NCBI GenBank assembly: GCA_016935365.1 | Contig: JAFGRB010000201.1 | Coordinates: 1-40,311 of the forward strand | DNA: 40,311 nt | DNA from: Deltaproteobacteria bacterium | GTDB lineage: Bacteria; Myxococcota; B64-G9 | Reading direction: 5' to 3' | Shown here: in pieces, positions 17,129 through 26,263 of the stretch | Numbering within the stretch: the stretch's first letter is position 1 | Layout: each line of letters begins with the position of its first letter | Translations under genes and position numbers: made by a program | Notes under the pieces: generated by a model | Seen by the model: the letters and a program-made list of their open reading frames with translations, nothing else | What the model was told of the DNA's origin: nothing | The model's database searches: none

Positions 17129-18703
17129 ATGGAGACCCGGGCACGAGAGCACGTCGTCCGCGACCTGCACGTCGAGATCGACGAGATCGGCGACGACCCG
17201 CTCGCCCTCGCAGCCCGCCACCTGGGCCTGGCGGCCGCCGACATCGAGCAGGCCCGCGTGCTGCGGCGCAACCTGGATGCCCGGCGATCTCGTCCGCGCT
17301 TCACGCTCCACCTGGCCTTGCGGCTGCGGCCGGGCATCCCGCCGCCTCCTACCGCCCGGCCCCTCCACCCGAAGGCGCTCCCGGAGCCGGCCCCGGCCCG
17401 CCGTCGAGCCGAGCTGGCCGTGGTCGGCAGCGGGCCTGCGGGCCTGTTCGCCGCCTGGCGGCTCTGCCGGGCCGGGCTCGCGCCGGTCCTGGTCGAGCGC
17501 GGGCCGGGCCTCGTCGAGCGCGACAGGGCCGTGGCCGCGCTCTGCGGCCGGGGACAGCTGGATCCCGAGGCCAACTTCCACTTCGGCCTGGGCGGTGCCG
17601 GCACCTACTCGGACGGCAAGCTGCACACCCGCCTGCGCCACCCCGCGGTCCGGGCCGTGCTGGACGAGCTTCAGCGGCACGGCGCGGGCAGCCCCGACGA
17701 GATTCTCGTCGACGCCCACGCCCACGTGGGCAGCGACCGCTGGCCCGCCTGCCTGCGCGTCTTCCGGGCCGAGCTGGAGTCGCTCGGCTGCCGCTTCGAG
17801 CTGGGCAGCCGGGTCACGGGCCTGCGCCTGCGCGGCGGCCGGCTGGCCGGGCTCGAGCTCGAGCGCGGGGGCCTGGACTGCGAGGCGGCCGTGCTCGCGC
17901 CGGGTAACAGCGCCCGCGACCTCTTCGCCGCGCTGGCCGAGCAGGGCGTGGCCCTGGCCGCCAGGCCTTTTGCGACAGGTGTGCGCATGACCCATCCCCA
18001 GGCGCTGATCGACCGCATCCAGTACGGCCGCAGCGCCGGCCATCCCGCACTGCCGGCCGCGAGCTACCGTCTGGCGGGCCGCTTCGGCACTCGCGGCGTC
18101 TACAGCTTCTGCATGTGCCCGGGCGGCACGGTCGTGCCCACGCCCACCGAGCAGGGAAAGCTCGCCCTCAACGGCGTGAGCGATGCGGCGCGCGACTCGG
18201 GCGAGGCCAACTCGGCCATCGTGGTCACGGTCGGCGAGCGCGACTTCGAAGGCGATGACGCGCTGGCGGGCGTGCGCTTTCAACGCCGCCTGGAGCAAGC
18301 TGCCTACCGCGCCGGCGGTGGGGGCTTCTGCGCCCCGGCCCAGCGGACAGTCGATTTCCTGGCCGGTCGGACAGGCCGCGACCTGCCCGCCTGCCGCTAC
18401 CGGCCCGGGCTGCAGGCAGCCGATCTCGAGCGCCTGCTTCCGCTGGAGGTGGTCTCGGCGCTCCGCGCCGGGCTGGCCGCCTTCTGCCGCCGGATGCCGG
18501 GGCTCGCCGATCCCGCCTCGGTCCTGGTGGGGCTCGAGACGCGCACCTCGAGCCCGGTCCGCATCCTGCGCGGGCCGGACGGGGCGAGCCCGAGCGCGCC
18601 GGGCCTCTTTCCGGCCGGCGAGGGCGCGGGCTATGCCGGCGGCATTGTCTCGTCGGCGGTCGACGGCATCCGCGCCGCCGACGCCCTGCTCGCCTGGCTC
18701 TAG
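17129..18703 (+). CDS. FAD-dependent dehydrogenase (COG2509-type)
   Basis: 524 residues from ATG 17129 (GAGGG closely upstream); ATG 17114 is an alternative. An N-terminal ~70-residue alpha/beta part precedes the FAD-binding Rossmann motif VVGSGPAGLFAA (~98-109), with a Glu (E123) at the end of strand two. Family-specific stretches: 'NFHFGLGGAGTYSDGKLHTR', 'FCMCPGGTVVP', 'LNGVSDAARDSGEANSAIVV', 'GLETRTSSPVRI' and the C-terminal 'GEGAGYAGGIVSSAVDGI'. The family is uncharacterised; a cytoplasmic oxidoreductase is likely, substrate unknown. The last base of its TAG stop is the first base of the mobile element's left end; a native stop may have been replaced on insertion. Confidence 0.92.
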   Translation: METRAREHVVRDLHVEIDEIGDDPLALAARHLGLAAADIEQARVLRRNLDARRSRPRFTLHLALRLRPGIPPPPTARPLHPKALPEPAPARRRAELAVVGSGPAGLFAAWRLCRAGLAPVLVERGPGLVERDRAVAALCGRGQLDPEANFHFGLGGAGTYSDGKLHTRLRHPAVRAVLDELQRHGAGSPDEILVDAHAHVGSDRWPACLRVFRAELESLGCRFELGSRVTGLRLRGGRLAGLELERGGLDCEAAVLAPGNSARDLFAALAEQGVALAARPFATGVRMTHPQALIDRIQYGRSAGHPALPAASYRLAGRFGTRGVYSFCMCPGGTVVPTPTEQGKLALNGVSDAARDSGEANSAIVVTVGERDFEGDDALAGVRFQRRLEQAAYRAGGGGFCAPAQRTVDFLAGRTGRDLPACRYRPGLQAADLERLLPLEVVSALRAGLAAFCRRMPGLADPASVLVGLETRTSSPVRILRGPDGASPSAPGLFPAGEGAGYAGGIVSSAVDGIRAADALLAWL

Positions 18704-18732
18704 GGGTCAGACACCTTTACTTAGCACTTAGC
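18703..18732 (+). repeat. Left terminal inverted repeat
   Basis: Begins GGGGTCAGACACCTTT and ends with a tandem 7-mer, ACTTAGC twice. Identical over 30 bp to the reverse complement of 19761-19790. Confidence 0.95.
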
Positions 18733-18735
18733 CCA

Positions 18736-19722
18736 TCAATCGTTGCCAGGCGACTGGTCCGCTTGTCTTTGCTCCTCGGAGACGATCCAGCGCTCCATCC
18801 AAGTTCGAAGCGGTTCCTGCACCTTGCCTCGCCTCAGCCTGCCCAGCAAGCTGATCACCTGGGCATAGGATGCTCCCAACAAAGCGCCGATCTCCCTCTG
18901 GCTCAACTCGCTACTCCGGTTTAGCGCCCAGACGGCGAATCGCCTGGCCGGATTCGCACGAGGGCCACGGATCTGCTTGTCGAGATCCGCGCGCTTGACC
19001 CCGGTGATGGCCAGGACATCAGCCAGCACCTCATCAGCCGGCCTGAGCCGGTGGGATGACGAGCGTTCGAACTTGCCCGGCGGCCGGCCCGCTTTCCTGG
19101 CCGGTCTGAGCTTGACCGGCTCCTCGATGATCTTTCGTCCGAACAGACCGGTCTCTGGATTGAAGTCCGAAGGATACTCCACAGCCCCGCGCCGTACAGA
19201 TCGGACAAAGTCGTTCAGACCTTCGGCGCCTGAAAACAAGTCCAGGAACACTGACGTGGTCAACCAGGAAGGGGCCTCATCCAATCCTAGGTAGGAGCGA
19301 TGGCTGGTCCAGGCATCATCGGACAACCGCCTCGCCAGATGTGCCTCGATCGGATTCAAGTGTATGTATGCAATCAAGTAACGCAGATGTTCTTCCTCTG
19401 TGATCAGCTGACTGTGAAAGCGACCGCGAAAAACCGGTCCGTCCCAGTGATGCCGTGCGTTCAGCCACAACGTGAATCTACCGTTCTGATACTGCATGCC
19501 CTTGGACAGATTGCCCTGCACACTGTGAACCAAGAGGTGGTAGTGGTTCGGCATCAGAGAATATGCGTGTATCTCGATGCAAAACCGGTCAACCATCTCG
19601 GCCAGCGTATCCAAGAACGCCTGGTTGTCCTCGCGGGTCACAAAGACCGGTGCGCGTCTCGCTCCCCGATGCATGACATGGTGCCAAGCTCCAGGGTAGT
19701 CCTCGCGACGGGCTCTCGGCAT
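18736..19722 (-). CDS. REP-associated / IS200-like tyrosine (Y1, HUH) transposase
   Basis: 328 residues from ATG 19722 (MPRARREDYPGAWHHVMHRG, the usual family start); a TTG at 19758 could extend it, and no clear SD is seen for either. Y1 transposase core: HUH motif H60-Y61-H62 in MPNHYHLLVHS and the Tyr helix RYLIAYIHLNP, with Y115 or Y119 as the nucleophile candidate. The C-terminal ~110 residues carry a DnaA-C-like/helix-turn-helix region ('SELSQREIGALLGASYAQVISLL'), common in this transposase branch and probably DNA-binding. Motifs look intact, so the enzyme may be active. It cuts and joins single-stranded DNA in known relatives. Confidence 0.93.
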   Translation of the reverse strand: MPRARREDYPGAWHHVMHRGARRAPVFVTREDNQAFLDTLAEMVDRFCIEIHAYSLMPNHYHLLVHSVQGNLSKGMQYQNGRFTLWLNARHHWDGPVFRGRFHSQLITEEEHLRYLIAYIHLNPIEAHLARRLSDDAWTSHRSYLGLDEAPSWLTTSVFLDLFSGAEGLNDFVRSVRRGAVEYPSDFNPETGLFGRKIIEEPVKLRPARKAGRPPGKFERSSSHRLRPADEVLADVLAITGVKRADLDKQIRGPRANPARRFAVWALNRSSELSQREIGALLGASYAQVISLLGRLRRGKVQEPLRTWMERWIVSEEQRQADQSPGND

Positions 19723-19760
19723 GCGGTGAGAACACCATGCCAGCCGAAGGATGGTCAAGT

Positions 19761-19790
19761 GCTAAGTGCTAAGTAAAGGTGTCTGACCCC
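19761..19790 (-). repeat. Right terminal inverted repeat
   Basis: Perfect 30-bp partner of 18703-18732. The ACTTAGC 7-mer array continues imperfectly inward as AAGTGCTAAGTGCTAAGT on the plus strand. Confidence 0.95.
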
Positions 19791-21763
19791 TACTCGACGG
19801 TCGGTGTCCGGTCGTGCAGCAGGTCGTCGAGAAACTGAGTGTAGTGACCGCGCGCTTTGGGGCTGTCGAAGACGGCGAAGTGGCCCTGGTCCGGGTACTG
19901 GACCATGACCGCGGTGCGGGCCTGGCCGTCCGGCCCGGCCGCGTTGCCGGACACGGGCGGGTCCAGGGGCGGAATCCCTCGCAGAGCGAAGACCTCGATG
20001 GGCTGCGCGAGCGGCGCCATGGGCGCGCAACCGCAGGCTGCCGCCATGGCCGCGGCCTGCTCGGGCAGGGCGTAGACGTCGAGCAGCCCCTGGCTGAAGA
20101 ACAAGTGCAGGCTGCGGTGGCCCGGCGCGGGGTCGATGAGCAGGCGCCGGGCGTAGCTGAGCGGATCGGCCGGCTCGGCGAAGGTCTGGAAGACGCTGAT
20201 GAGCGGGTGATCCATGTCGAACTCGCCATCCTCGATCATCAGGGCCTCGACGATCAGCTGACGGATGTCGACCGGCTCGGTCTTCTCCAGCAGCGCCACG
20301 CCGAGCCCCCCGCCGGCTCCGCTGAAGACGGCGCCGAGCAGGTCCGGGCAAGCGGCGGCATACAGCGGCCCGTTGAGGCTTCCCTGGCTGTGGCCCATGA
20401 AGGCCACCCGGCTGCCGTCGATCCGGATGGGGCTGGCGCCGGGCGCGACCGCGGCGGGCACCTCGAGCGCGGCCAGCAGCCGGTGGAGCCAGAGCAGGTC
20501 GGCCGAGCCCTGCCGGAAGTTGTCCCGCGCGGCCAGGATGTTGTAAGGGTTGAACGTGATGATCTCCTCGTCGCGTCCCCAGGGGTTGCGCGCCCCGTGC
20601 AGCGGCTGGTCGATGCTCACCGAGGCCAGCCCCAGCGCGGCCAGGTAGTCCGCCACGTCGATGTTGCCGTCGATGAAGCTGTATCGATCGCCGCCCGTGC
20701 CGTGCGCGTAGACGACCACCGGCCAACCGCCCGACGGCGCCTCGGCCTTGGGCACGGCCAGCACGAAGGGGATCGCCTCCGTGCGCTGGACGACCGGGTA
20801 GCCGTCGGCGTCGAAGACGAAGCCGCCCCCGCCGGCGTAGTCGGGCGGCTCGCCCGACTGGAACTCCGGCATCTCGAAGCTGGCCTCGAACTGATACAAG
20901 TCGCGCTTGTCCTCGAGCCGATGCCAGTCCACGGCCGCCGGAGCGGCGCGCTCGTCGAGGAGCTCGCGCAGCCGGTCGAGCTCGTCGGCCACCCGCTGGG
21001 TCGAAAAGACCGTGACCGCGGCCAGATCGCCACGCTGCAGGCCGGCGAGCTCATCGATCTCCGCCCAGACCGGCTGCAGCATCTCCCACCAGGACCGCAG
21101 GACCGCATCCTCGGGCGCCTGGTCGTACTTGCAGCGCTCGAAGTCGGCCGGGCTTCCGAGCCGCTTGCCGCGCGTATCCCGCGCCTCGCGCGTCACCACG
21201 GCCGCGTAGCGCGTCCCCGGCCTGAGCGGAAAGCCCATCACGGGGCGCAGCACCAGGGTGCTCGGCGGCGTGAACTGGCGTGCCGGCTCGAAGAAGCGGA
21301 TCTCGATCGGAATGCGCTCGCCGCGGCCGGGCCCGTCCGAGAGCTGGATCACGAAAGCGCGGGCATCCTCTTCCAGGCTCTCGGCCGGCGTGATCGGCAA
21401 GCGCAGGCCGTCCAGCGGGCCGTCGAAGGCGAAGTAGACCGTCGGGCTCGTGCTGAAACGCTCGGTGTGCCCCTCGATGGTCTCCAGGTAGAGATCCAGC
21501 ATCGAGCTCGACCCGGGGTTGGGAAAGCCCTCCAGGTCCAGTCCGCCGTCCTCGCGCAAGCGCACGTCGGCCGGCCAGGGCCGCTCGAAGAAGTGAGCCC
21601 CATCGGCCCGCACCGCAAAGCGCAGCGCCGTGCCGGGCAGCGCGCAGTCGGCGCCTTCCGGGCAGCTCCCGCAGACGTAGACCTCGCAGTCCCCGCACGC
21701 CCCGCTCAGCGAGCCGATGGCGAGCGCAGCGGCCAATGCCCAGAATCCCTTGTCGAGAAACAT
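19790..21763 (-). CDS. Secreted alpha/beta-hydrolase lipoprotein
   Basis: 657 residues. ATG 21763 overlaps the methyltransferase stop (TGATG), with GGAGGG just upstream, indicating coupled translation. Signal peptide with Cys23 (SGAC) and a Cys-rich start. Residues ~50-290 form a beta-rich domain. The C-terminal half is an alpha/beta hydrolase: oxyanion region VVYAHGTGGDRYSF, nucleophile elbow GHSQG (~455) and C-terminal His in DQGHFAVF. Resembles bacterial extracellular lipase/esterase-like lipoproteins; the substrate is unknown. Its TAG stop uses the outermost base of the mobile element. Last gene of a six-gene minus-strand run. Confidence 0.88.
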   Translation of the reverse strand: MFLDKGFWALAAALAIGSLSGACGDCEVYVCGSCPEGADCALPGTALRFAVRADGAHFFERPWPADVRLREDGGLDLEGFPNPGSSSMLDLYLETIEGHTERFSTSPTVYFAFDGPLDGLRLPITPAESLEEDARAFVIQLSDGPGRGERIPIEIRFFEPARQFTPPSTLVLRPVMGFPLRPGTRYAAVVTREARDTRGKRLGSPADFERCKYDQAPEDAVLRSWWEMLQPVWAEIDELAGLQRGDLAAVTVFSTQRVADELDRLRELLDERAAPAAVDWHRLEDKRDLYQFEASFEMPEFQSGEPPDYAGGGGFVFDADGYPVVQRTEAIPFVLAVPKAEAPSGGWPVVVYAHGTGGDRYSFIDGNIDVADYLAALGLASVSIDQPLHGARNPWGRDEEIITFNPYNILAARDNFRQGSADLLWLHRLLAALEVPAAVAPGASPIRIDGSRVAFMGHSQGSLNGPLYAAACPDLLGAVFSGAGGGLGVALLEKTEPVDIRQLIVEALMIEDGEFDMDHPLISVFQTFAEPADPLSYARRLLIDPAPGHRSLHLFFSQGLLDVYALPEQAAAMAAACGCAPMAPLAQPIEVFALRGIPPLDPPVSGNAAGPDGQARTAVMVQYPDQGHFAVFDSPKARGHYTQFLDDLLHDRTPTVE

Positions 21764-23901
21764 CAGCTCTCCCTCCAGGCCCGGGCCGGCATGGCCTCGA
21801 GCATGAGCTCGAGATCGGGCTCGTCGAGGCCCAGGTGCCAGTTGACCAGGTGATCGAGCACGTGTTGCAACCAGGCGAAGCGGCCGGCATCCCGCTCGCG
21901 CTCCAGCTGGCGCGCCAAGGACGCGATCAGCTCGGCCACGACGCGGTCGTCCCGACAGGGCGCGCCCCAGCCGGCGGTGATCTGGCGGACCATGCCGAGC
22001 GGGCTCAGCCGGCTCGAGGCGATCGACGACGCGCAGCGATCCACGAAGGCCCGGTACCTGTCTTTCGGGTAGCGGCCCTGCAGCCGGGGCAGCGGCAGGG
22101 CGCAGACCTCGTAGAGGTTGACGTTGTTGTTCGAGCTGGTCAGGCGAAAGCGCCACTCGAGCGGGGCCGAGTTGAGCAGACCCAGAAGGTAGCCGCGCAG
22201 CACCCCGGCCTGCCAGCCACCCGCATCGGTCGGCACCCAGTAGTTGACCGAGTTGCCCAGAAAGACGCCCGCCGGCACCTCGGCCGCCACGAAGCGCCGC
22301 CTGGCCTCCATGTTGACGATGCCGGTCTGGACGATGCGCGCTTCCGAGATGTCCTCGCGCCAGCTCCCGCCGCCCCGCACGCCCTCGAAGGCCTTCCGGT
22401 CGAGCCAGCGCTCGTGGGGGTCCGCCTCTCCGAGCTCGACCCCGAAGGGGCGCAGGTGAGCACCCCTGACGAGTAGGCCGCCCGCGGGCTTCGAGCGGAT
22501 CTGGGCGCGGTACTTGGTCTGGTCCACCTCGCCGACCCGGCCGGTGAAGCGTTCCTCGACGCGGAGCTCGTTGAGCGCGTGCATCCGGGCCGCCAGCGCC
22601 ACGGCCGCGGCCGGGGCGACGGGCAGGGGCAAGCTGCACGCGTCCAGGCTCTGGATCTGCTCGACCGGGATCCGCTCCTCTTCCCCGCCCTCCCGGTCTC
22701 CGCGCGCGATCCGGACGCTCCGGCAGGCGCCGTCCCGCTTGATCGCCCAGAGCAAGACGACGGACTGGCCCGCGCTCTCGAAAGCGTGCGCGCTCTCCGG
22801 GTAGGCCTCGACGCGCGCGATGTAGCCCCTGGCCAGCATGTGGGCCCTGAGCTCGGATGCGCTTCGGTCCATCAAGAAGCCATATGGCAGCACGATCGCC
22901 AGCCGGCCACCGGGAGCGAGCAGCTGAAGGGACCTCTCCAGGAAGAGCCGGTAGGTGTTGAGCATGCCGCCCAGCGCGAGCGCATACCCGCTGCGCCGGA
23001 TGCGCTCGACGTAGCTCTTCAGACCGGCCCGCCGGCCGAAGCCGGTCAGGACCTCGAAGGGCGGGTTGGCGACGACGAGATCGAAGCCCGCCCCTTCGGC
23101 CCCGCAGGCGTCCGGGAAGAACGCCGGCCAGCGCACGTCGGAGCGACTGCGGCTCTTGCCGTCCAGCGGCCCAGCGATCGCATCGCCGCAGACGATGGCC
23201 TGTGCGAGCCCCTCCACCGGACCGCCTTCCGGATCCGCCAGCTGCCAGAGCCGGGTGCGCGTCAGCGCAGCGGCCAGCGGATCGATGTCCACGCCCCGGA
23301 TCCGCTCCGCGATCCGCCTGCGGATCTCGGCCGCGCGATGCGGTGCGGGCAGGCCGCGCACGAACCGCTCCACGACGCTCGCGAGCAGATGGCCGGCGCC
23401 GCAGGCCGGATCCAGCACCCGCGGGTCGCCCGGCCGCAGCCCATCGCAGGCTATCTCCACCAGCCGCTTCGCCATCCAGGCAGGCGTGAAGTACGTCCCG
23501 CCGCGCCTGCGGGCCGAGCGGCCGATCGAGACCTTGAAGCCCCCGCCGCGGCCCGCGCGCCGCAGGCCCAGGTCGAGCAGGGCGGGATAGAGCAGGCCCG
23601 GGTCTCGCTGCCCGGGCGTGGCCGCGGCCAGCTCGATGGCCGCCCGCGCCGGGGGCCCTCCGCGCCCGTCGAGCGAGCTGTCCAGCAGCGGACAGCCGAG
23701 CTCCAGCGCCTCGTCGAAGCGCCGCTCCAGGCTGGCTTCCGATCCCGCGTCGTCCATCGCGCCCAGTGCCGTGCGCCGGAGCATGGCCAGACGGCTCGCG
23801 CGGGCCAGGCTGTCGGGCCCCAGGCGGGGCCAGCGCTCGGCGAGCCGGCCGGCGGTCTCGGAGAAAGCCTCGGCGACGGGATCTCGGCTCTTGCGGGACA
23901 T
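21763..23901 (-). CDS. Adenine-specific DNA methyltransferase (Eco57I/TaqI-like)
   Basis: 712 residues. Helical N-terminus (~1-130), then GTYFTP (135-140), motif I VLDPACGAGH (162-171), motif IV NPPF (279-282) and a large C-terminal region with 'NVNLYEVCALPLP', typical of a TaqI-like target-recognition domain. N6-adenine methylation from S-adenosylmethionine is the expected reaction. I see no PD-(D/E)xK nuclease motif in the N-terminus and no restriction gene beside it, so it may be a solitary methyltransferase with an epigenetic role, or a modification enzyme whose partner is elsewhere. It starts 2 bp after the CNNM/CBS gene's stop and overlaps the hydrolase gene by one base. Confidence 0.9.
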   Translation of the reverse strand: MSRKSRDPVAEAFSETAGRLAERWPRLGPDSLARASRLAMLRRTALGAMDDAGSEASLERRFDEALELGCPLLDSSLDGRGGPPARAAIELAAATPGQRDPGLLYPALLDLGLRRAGRGGGFKVSIGRSARRRGGTYFTPAWMAKRLVEIACDGLRPGDPRVLDPACGAGHLLASVVERFVRGLPAPHRAAEIRRRIAERIRGVDIDPLAAALTRTRLWQLADPEGGPVEGLAQAIVCGDAIAGPLDGKSRSRSDVRWPAFFPDACGAEGAGFDLVVANPPFEVLTGFGRRAGLKSYVERIRRSGYALALGGMLNTYRLFLERSLQLLAPGGRLAIVLPYGFLMDRSASELRAHMLARGYIARVEAYPESAHAFESAGQSVVLLWAIKRDGACRSVRIARGDREGGEEERIPVEQIQSLDACSLPLPVAPAAAVALAARMHALNELRVEERFTGRVGEVDQTKYRAQIRSKPAGGLLVRGAHLRPFGVELGEADPHERWLDRKAFEGVRGGGSWREDISEARIVQTGIVNMEARRRFVAAEVPAGVFLGNSVNYWVPTDAGGWQAGVLRGYLLGLLNSAPLEWRFRLTSSNNNVNLYEVCALPLPRLQGRYPKDRYRAFVDRCASSIASSRLSPLGMVRQITAGWGAPCRDDRVVAELIASLARQLERERDAGRFAWLQHVLDHLVNWHLGLDEPDLELMLEAMPARAWRES

Positions 23902-23903
23902 GT

Positions 23904-25142
23904 CTAGTCCGCGCCCTCCGTCCGGCTCTGGGCCAGCTGGCCCTTGACGAGGATCTCGAAACGGCTAGCGCCGCGCTGGAGCACCCGCGCGGCACCCGCC
24001 TTGAGCCGACCGCTCCCGCCCGGTGAGGCGCGCTTCGAAAACCACTCGGCCAGGGTGATGTGCTCGGCGATCGGCCCCAGGTCGACGTTGATCACCTTGC
24101 ACAGGTCGTCCACCTCGACATCCCCGCGCGCGAAGTAGCGGCCCGGGCGGATCTCGCGGACGAGCTCCACTTCGTCGTCGTACTCGTCCTGGATCTCGCC
24201 GACGATCTCCTCGAGCACGTCCTCCATGGTCACGATGCCGATGGCCCGCCCGTCGGCATCCTCGACCGCGGCCATGTGGGAGCGCTGGAGCTGCATGTCG
24301 CGCAGCAGCTCATCCGCCTCCAGATCGGCCTGGCAGCGCATCAGCGGGCGGACGTATGCGCGCCAGTTCTCCTCCATGCCCTCGCGGTAGACGAGCAGGT
24401 CCTTGACGATCAGCAGCCCGACCATCTCGGCCGGCTCTTGCCGGTAGACGGGGTAGCGCGTGTTGCCCGAGCGGGCGAGCTCCCGGAAGAGGTCCTCCAG
24501 CGAGGCCGTCTCGGGCACGGCGTCCACCTCGTCGAGCGGCAGCATGATCCGGCTGACGGGCGTGTCCTTCAACGCCAGCACCTCGTGGGTCATCCGCGTC
24601 TCGGACGGCTCCAGCTCGCCGTCGCGCGCGCCCAGGTGGATGGCGGTCAGCAGCTCCTGGCGGGACAGCCGCCGCTGCTGCCCGCGCCGCCTTCCACGAA
24701 AGGGCCACAGCAGGACGTCGGTCAGGGAGGTCGTCACCCAGACCACCGGCAAGAAGAGCAGCCCGAACAGCCGCACGGGCCAGGCGATCCAGCACGCGAT
24801 CCGCTCGGGCTGGCTGGCCGCGAGCGTCTTGGGCGTGATCTCGGCGAAGACGAGCAGCAGCAGGGTGATGACCAGTGTGGCATACAGCGGTCCCATCAGC
24901 GCCGTGGCGATGGCGGCCGCCATGACGTTGACCAGGTTGTTGCCCACCAGGATCGTGGCCAGCAGCTCGGAGGGATGCTCGAGCAGGCCGAGCGCCCGCT
25001 TCGCGCCGCGGCTTCCCTGGCGCGCCATGTGGTTGAGCTTGACGCGGCCGCTGCCGATGAGCGCGGTCTCGGAGCCGGAGAAGAAAGCGGACAGGACGAT
25101 CAGCGCGGCCAGACCGATGACGTACAGCAGACTCGCACCCAT
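23904..25142 (-). CDS. CNNM/CBS-domain transporter-like membrane protein (CorC/hemolysin-like family)
   Basis: 412 residues, ATG 25142 with a G-rich upstream tract. The N-terminal CNNM (DUF21) domain (~1-185) has about four membrane segments, with 'FFSGSETALIGSG' and 'ILVGNNLVNVMAAAI'. A CBS pair follows (~195-310: 'VSRIMLPLDEVDAV', 'GIVTMEDVLEEIVGEIQDEYD'), then a CorC/HlyC domain ending near 400. Family members take part in Mg or Co homeostasis; the hemolysin name is historical. 67 bp downstream of the chalcone-isomerase-like gene, same strand. Confidence 0.93.
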   Translation of the reverse strand: MGASLLYVIGLAALIVLSAFFSGSETALIGSGRVKLNHMARQGSRGAKRALGLLEHPSELLATILVGNNLVNVMAAAIATALMGPLYATLVITLLLLVFAEITPKTLAASQPERIACWIAWPVRLFGLLFLPVVWVTTSLTDVLLWPFRGRRRGQQRRLSRQELLTAIHLGARDGELEPSETRMTHEVLALKDTPVSRIMLPLDEVDAVPETASLEDLFRELARSGNTRYPVYRQEPAEMVGLLIVKDLLVYREGMEENWRAYVRPLMRCQADLEADELLRDMQLQRSHMAAVEDADGRAIGIVTMEDVLEEIVGEIQDEYDDEVELVREIRPGRYFARGDVEVDDLCKVINVDLGPIAEHITLAEWFSKRASPGGSGRLKAGAARVLQRGASRFEILVKGQLAQSRTEGAD

Positions 25143-25209
25143 TGCACCCCCAAGCTGAAGCGCAGCCGTTCCGGGTCGGGCCTGCCCTCCGAACGGTCGC
25201 GCCGTATCG

Positions 25210-25788
25210 CTAGCCCTTCTTCTGGCAGGTCTTCAGGATGCCCTCTTTCAAATCCTCGCAGCAGGTATCCGCTCCGAAGTAGATGTCCCAGAGCACCTTG
25301 GCGAAGTCGAAGCCATCCAGCGGCGGACCCAGCCGCTTGCCGTTCTGGCGCATGATGGTCCCCGTGCCAGGAAGGTAGACGAACTCGAGCACCGTGCCCT
25401 CGGAGCACTCTTCCTTGAAGTAGGACTCGAAGGTCTTTCGCTGCTTCTTGAGCTTGTCCGATGCGTTCTTGGGCATGTGCTCGCCGAAGGACTCGCTGAT
25501 GGTCGAGGCCATCTTCTCGGCCGACACGTCCCGCAGCATGTCCAAGCGCAGGTACTTGGGCTCGTCCCTCTGGATGATGTCGAGGGTCTTGCAGCTCCCG
25601 CTCGCCGAGTAAGCCGCCATCACGTAGACGTCGAAAAACCACTTCTCCCGGAGGCCCGCGCCGATGAGCTTGAATGTCTTGCCCTCGACGTTCGCCTGGA
25701 CCGGGTAGCGCTTGCCCTCCACCTCCAAACCCGCCGCCAGGGCCGGCACGAGCGTCAGGCCGATGACCAACAGGAAAGCTCTCCTCAT
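25210..25788 (-). CDS. Secreted chalcone-isomerase-like protein
   Basis: 192 residues. ATG 25788 overlaps the FHA gene's TGA (ATGA), with an upstream GAGGAGGGGAG tract. Signal peptide (MRRAFLLVIGLTLVPALAAG), then the chalcone-isomerase-like pattern of secreted bacterial proteins: 'GAGLREKWFFDVYVMAAY', 'LRLDMLRDVSAEKMASTISESF' and 'FDFAKVLWDIYFGADT'. Bacterial members are mostly uncharacterised and not thought to make flavonoids; ligand binding in the periplasm is possible. Two C-terminal cysteine groups (CC and a final Cys) may form disulfides. Confidence 0.88.
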   Translation of the reverse strand: MRRAFLLVIGLTLVPALAAGLEVEGKRYPVQANVEGKTFKLIGAGLREKWFFDVYVMAAYSASGSCKTLDIIQRDEPKYLRLDMLRDVSAEKMASTISESFGEHMPKNASDKLKKQRKTFESYFKEECSEGTVLEFVYLPGTGTIMRQNGKRLGPPLDGFDFAKVLWDIYFGADTCCEDLKEGILKTCQKKG

Positions 25789-26234
25789 GTCTCACTCCCC
25801 TCCTCGTTCGAGTCGTCTGTCGAGTCCCGCTTGCGCAGGGCGGTTTTCACTCTGGTGAACACCGACGTCGGGTCCTTGGGCCGCCCGGCCTGGACCTCGG
25901 CGCGCCGGATGCTCACGTTGGTCGTCTTCTTCTGGACGGCCCGGTCCTCGATCTGCAGCGGCAGGAAGCGCAGCCGCGTGTCGCCGAGCTCGATCACGTC
26001 TCCGGCTCTCAGCCGCGCCTCGACGACGCGCTGGCCGTTGACGAAGGTCCCGTTCGTGCTGCCGAGATCCACGAGGATCCAGTCCTCGCCGTCCCGGTCG
26101 AGCCGGGCGTGGACCCGCGAGACGCTGGTGTCCTCCGGAAAGGCGATGTCGCATCCGTCTGAGCGCCCGAGCTCCTTGATGATGCCGGTCAGCGCATGGC
26201 TCATCCGGGTCCTCTCATCGAAGAGCTGGAACAT
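25785..26234 (-). CDS. FHA-domain protein
   Basis: 149 residues. ATG 26234 chosen because GGAGG lies 7 nt upstream; an in-frame ATG at 26267 would overlap the glycosyltransferase stop. One FHA domain (~1-95) with all phosphothreonine-binding landmarks: GR (23-24), SRVHA (39-43) and STNGTF (59-64). A basic tail of ~50 residues follows. It should bind a phosphothreonine partner, possibly a Ser/Thr kinase target such as the one encoded near 39 kb, which is speculation. Overlaps the next gene by 4 bp. Confidence 0.92.
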   Translation of the reverse strand: MFQLFDERTRMSHALTGIIKELGRSDGCDIAFPEDTSVSRVHARLDRDGEDWILVDLGSTNGTFVNGQRVVEARLRAGDVIELGDTRLRFLPLQIEDRAVQKKTTNVSIRRAEVQAGRPKDPTSVFTRVKTALRKRDSTDDSNEEGSET

Positions 26235-26263
26235 GGTACAGCCTCCGGGATCGGGCGTGGCAG

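Larger units (their letters stand above)
18701..19792. mobile_element. 1.09-kb insertion element: HUH transposase between perfect terminal inverted repeats
   Basis: The transposase gene is bounded by a perfect 30-bp inverted repeat (18703-18732 and 19761-19790) that begins GGGGTCAGACACC. A TA dinucleotide on each outer side (18701-18702, 19791-19792) could be a 2-bp target duplication or part of a 32-bp repeat. The element lies exactly between two convergent genes and supplies the third base of both TAG stop codons. Classical IS200/IS605 elements lack such inverted repeats, so the organisation is unusual for a Y1/HUH enzyme. Confidence 0.85.

Noticed and set aside
21764..23995. In-frame upstream extension of the hydrolase lipoprotein to about 1400 residues
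   Set aside because: The extension is an Arg/Ala/Gly-rich shadow of the methyltransferase gene; the real start at 21763 has an SD and a lipoprotein signal.
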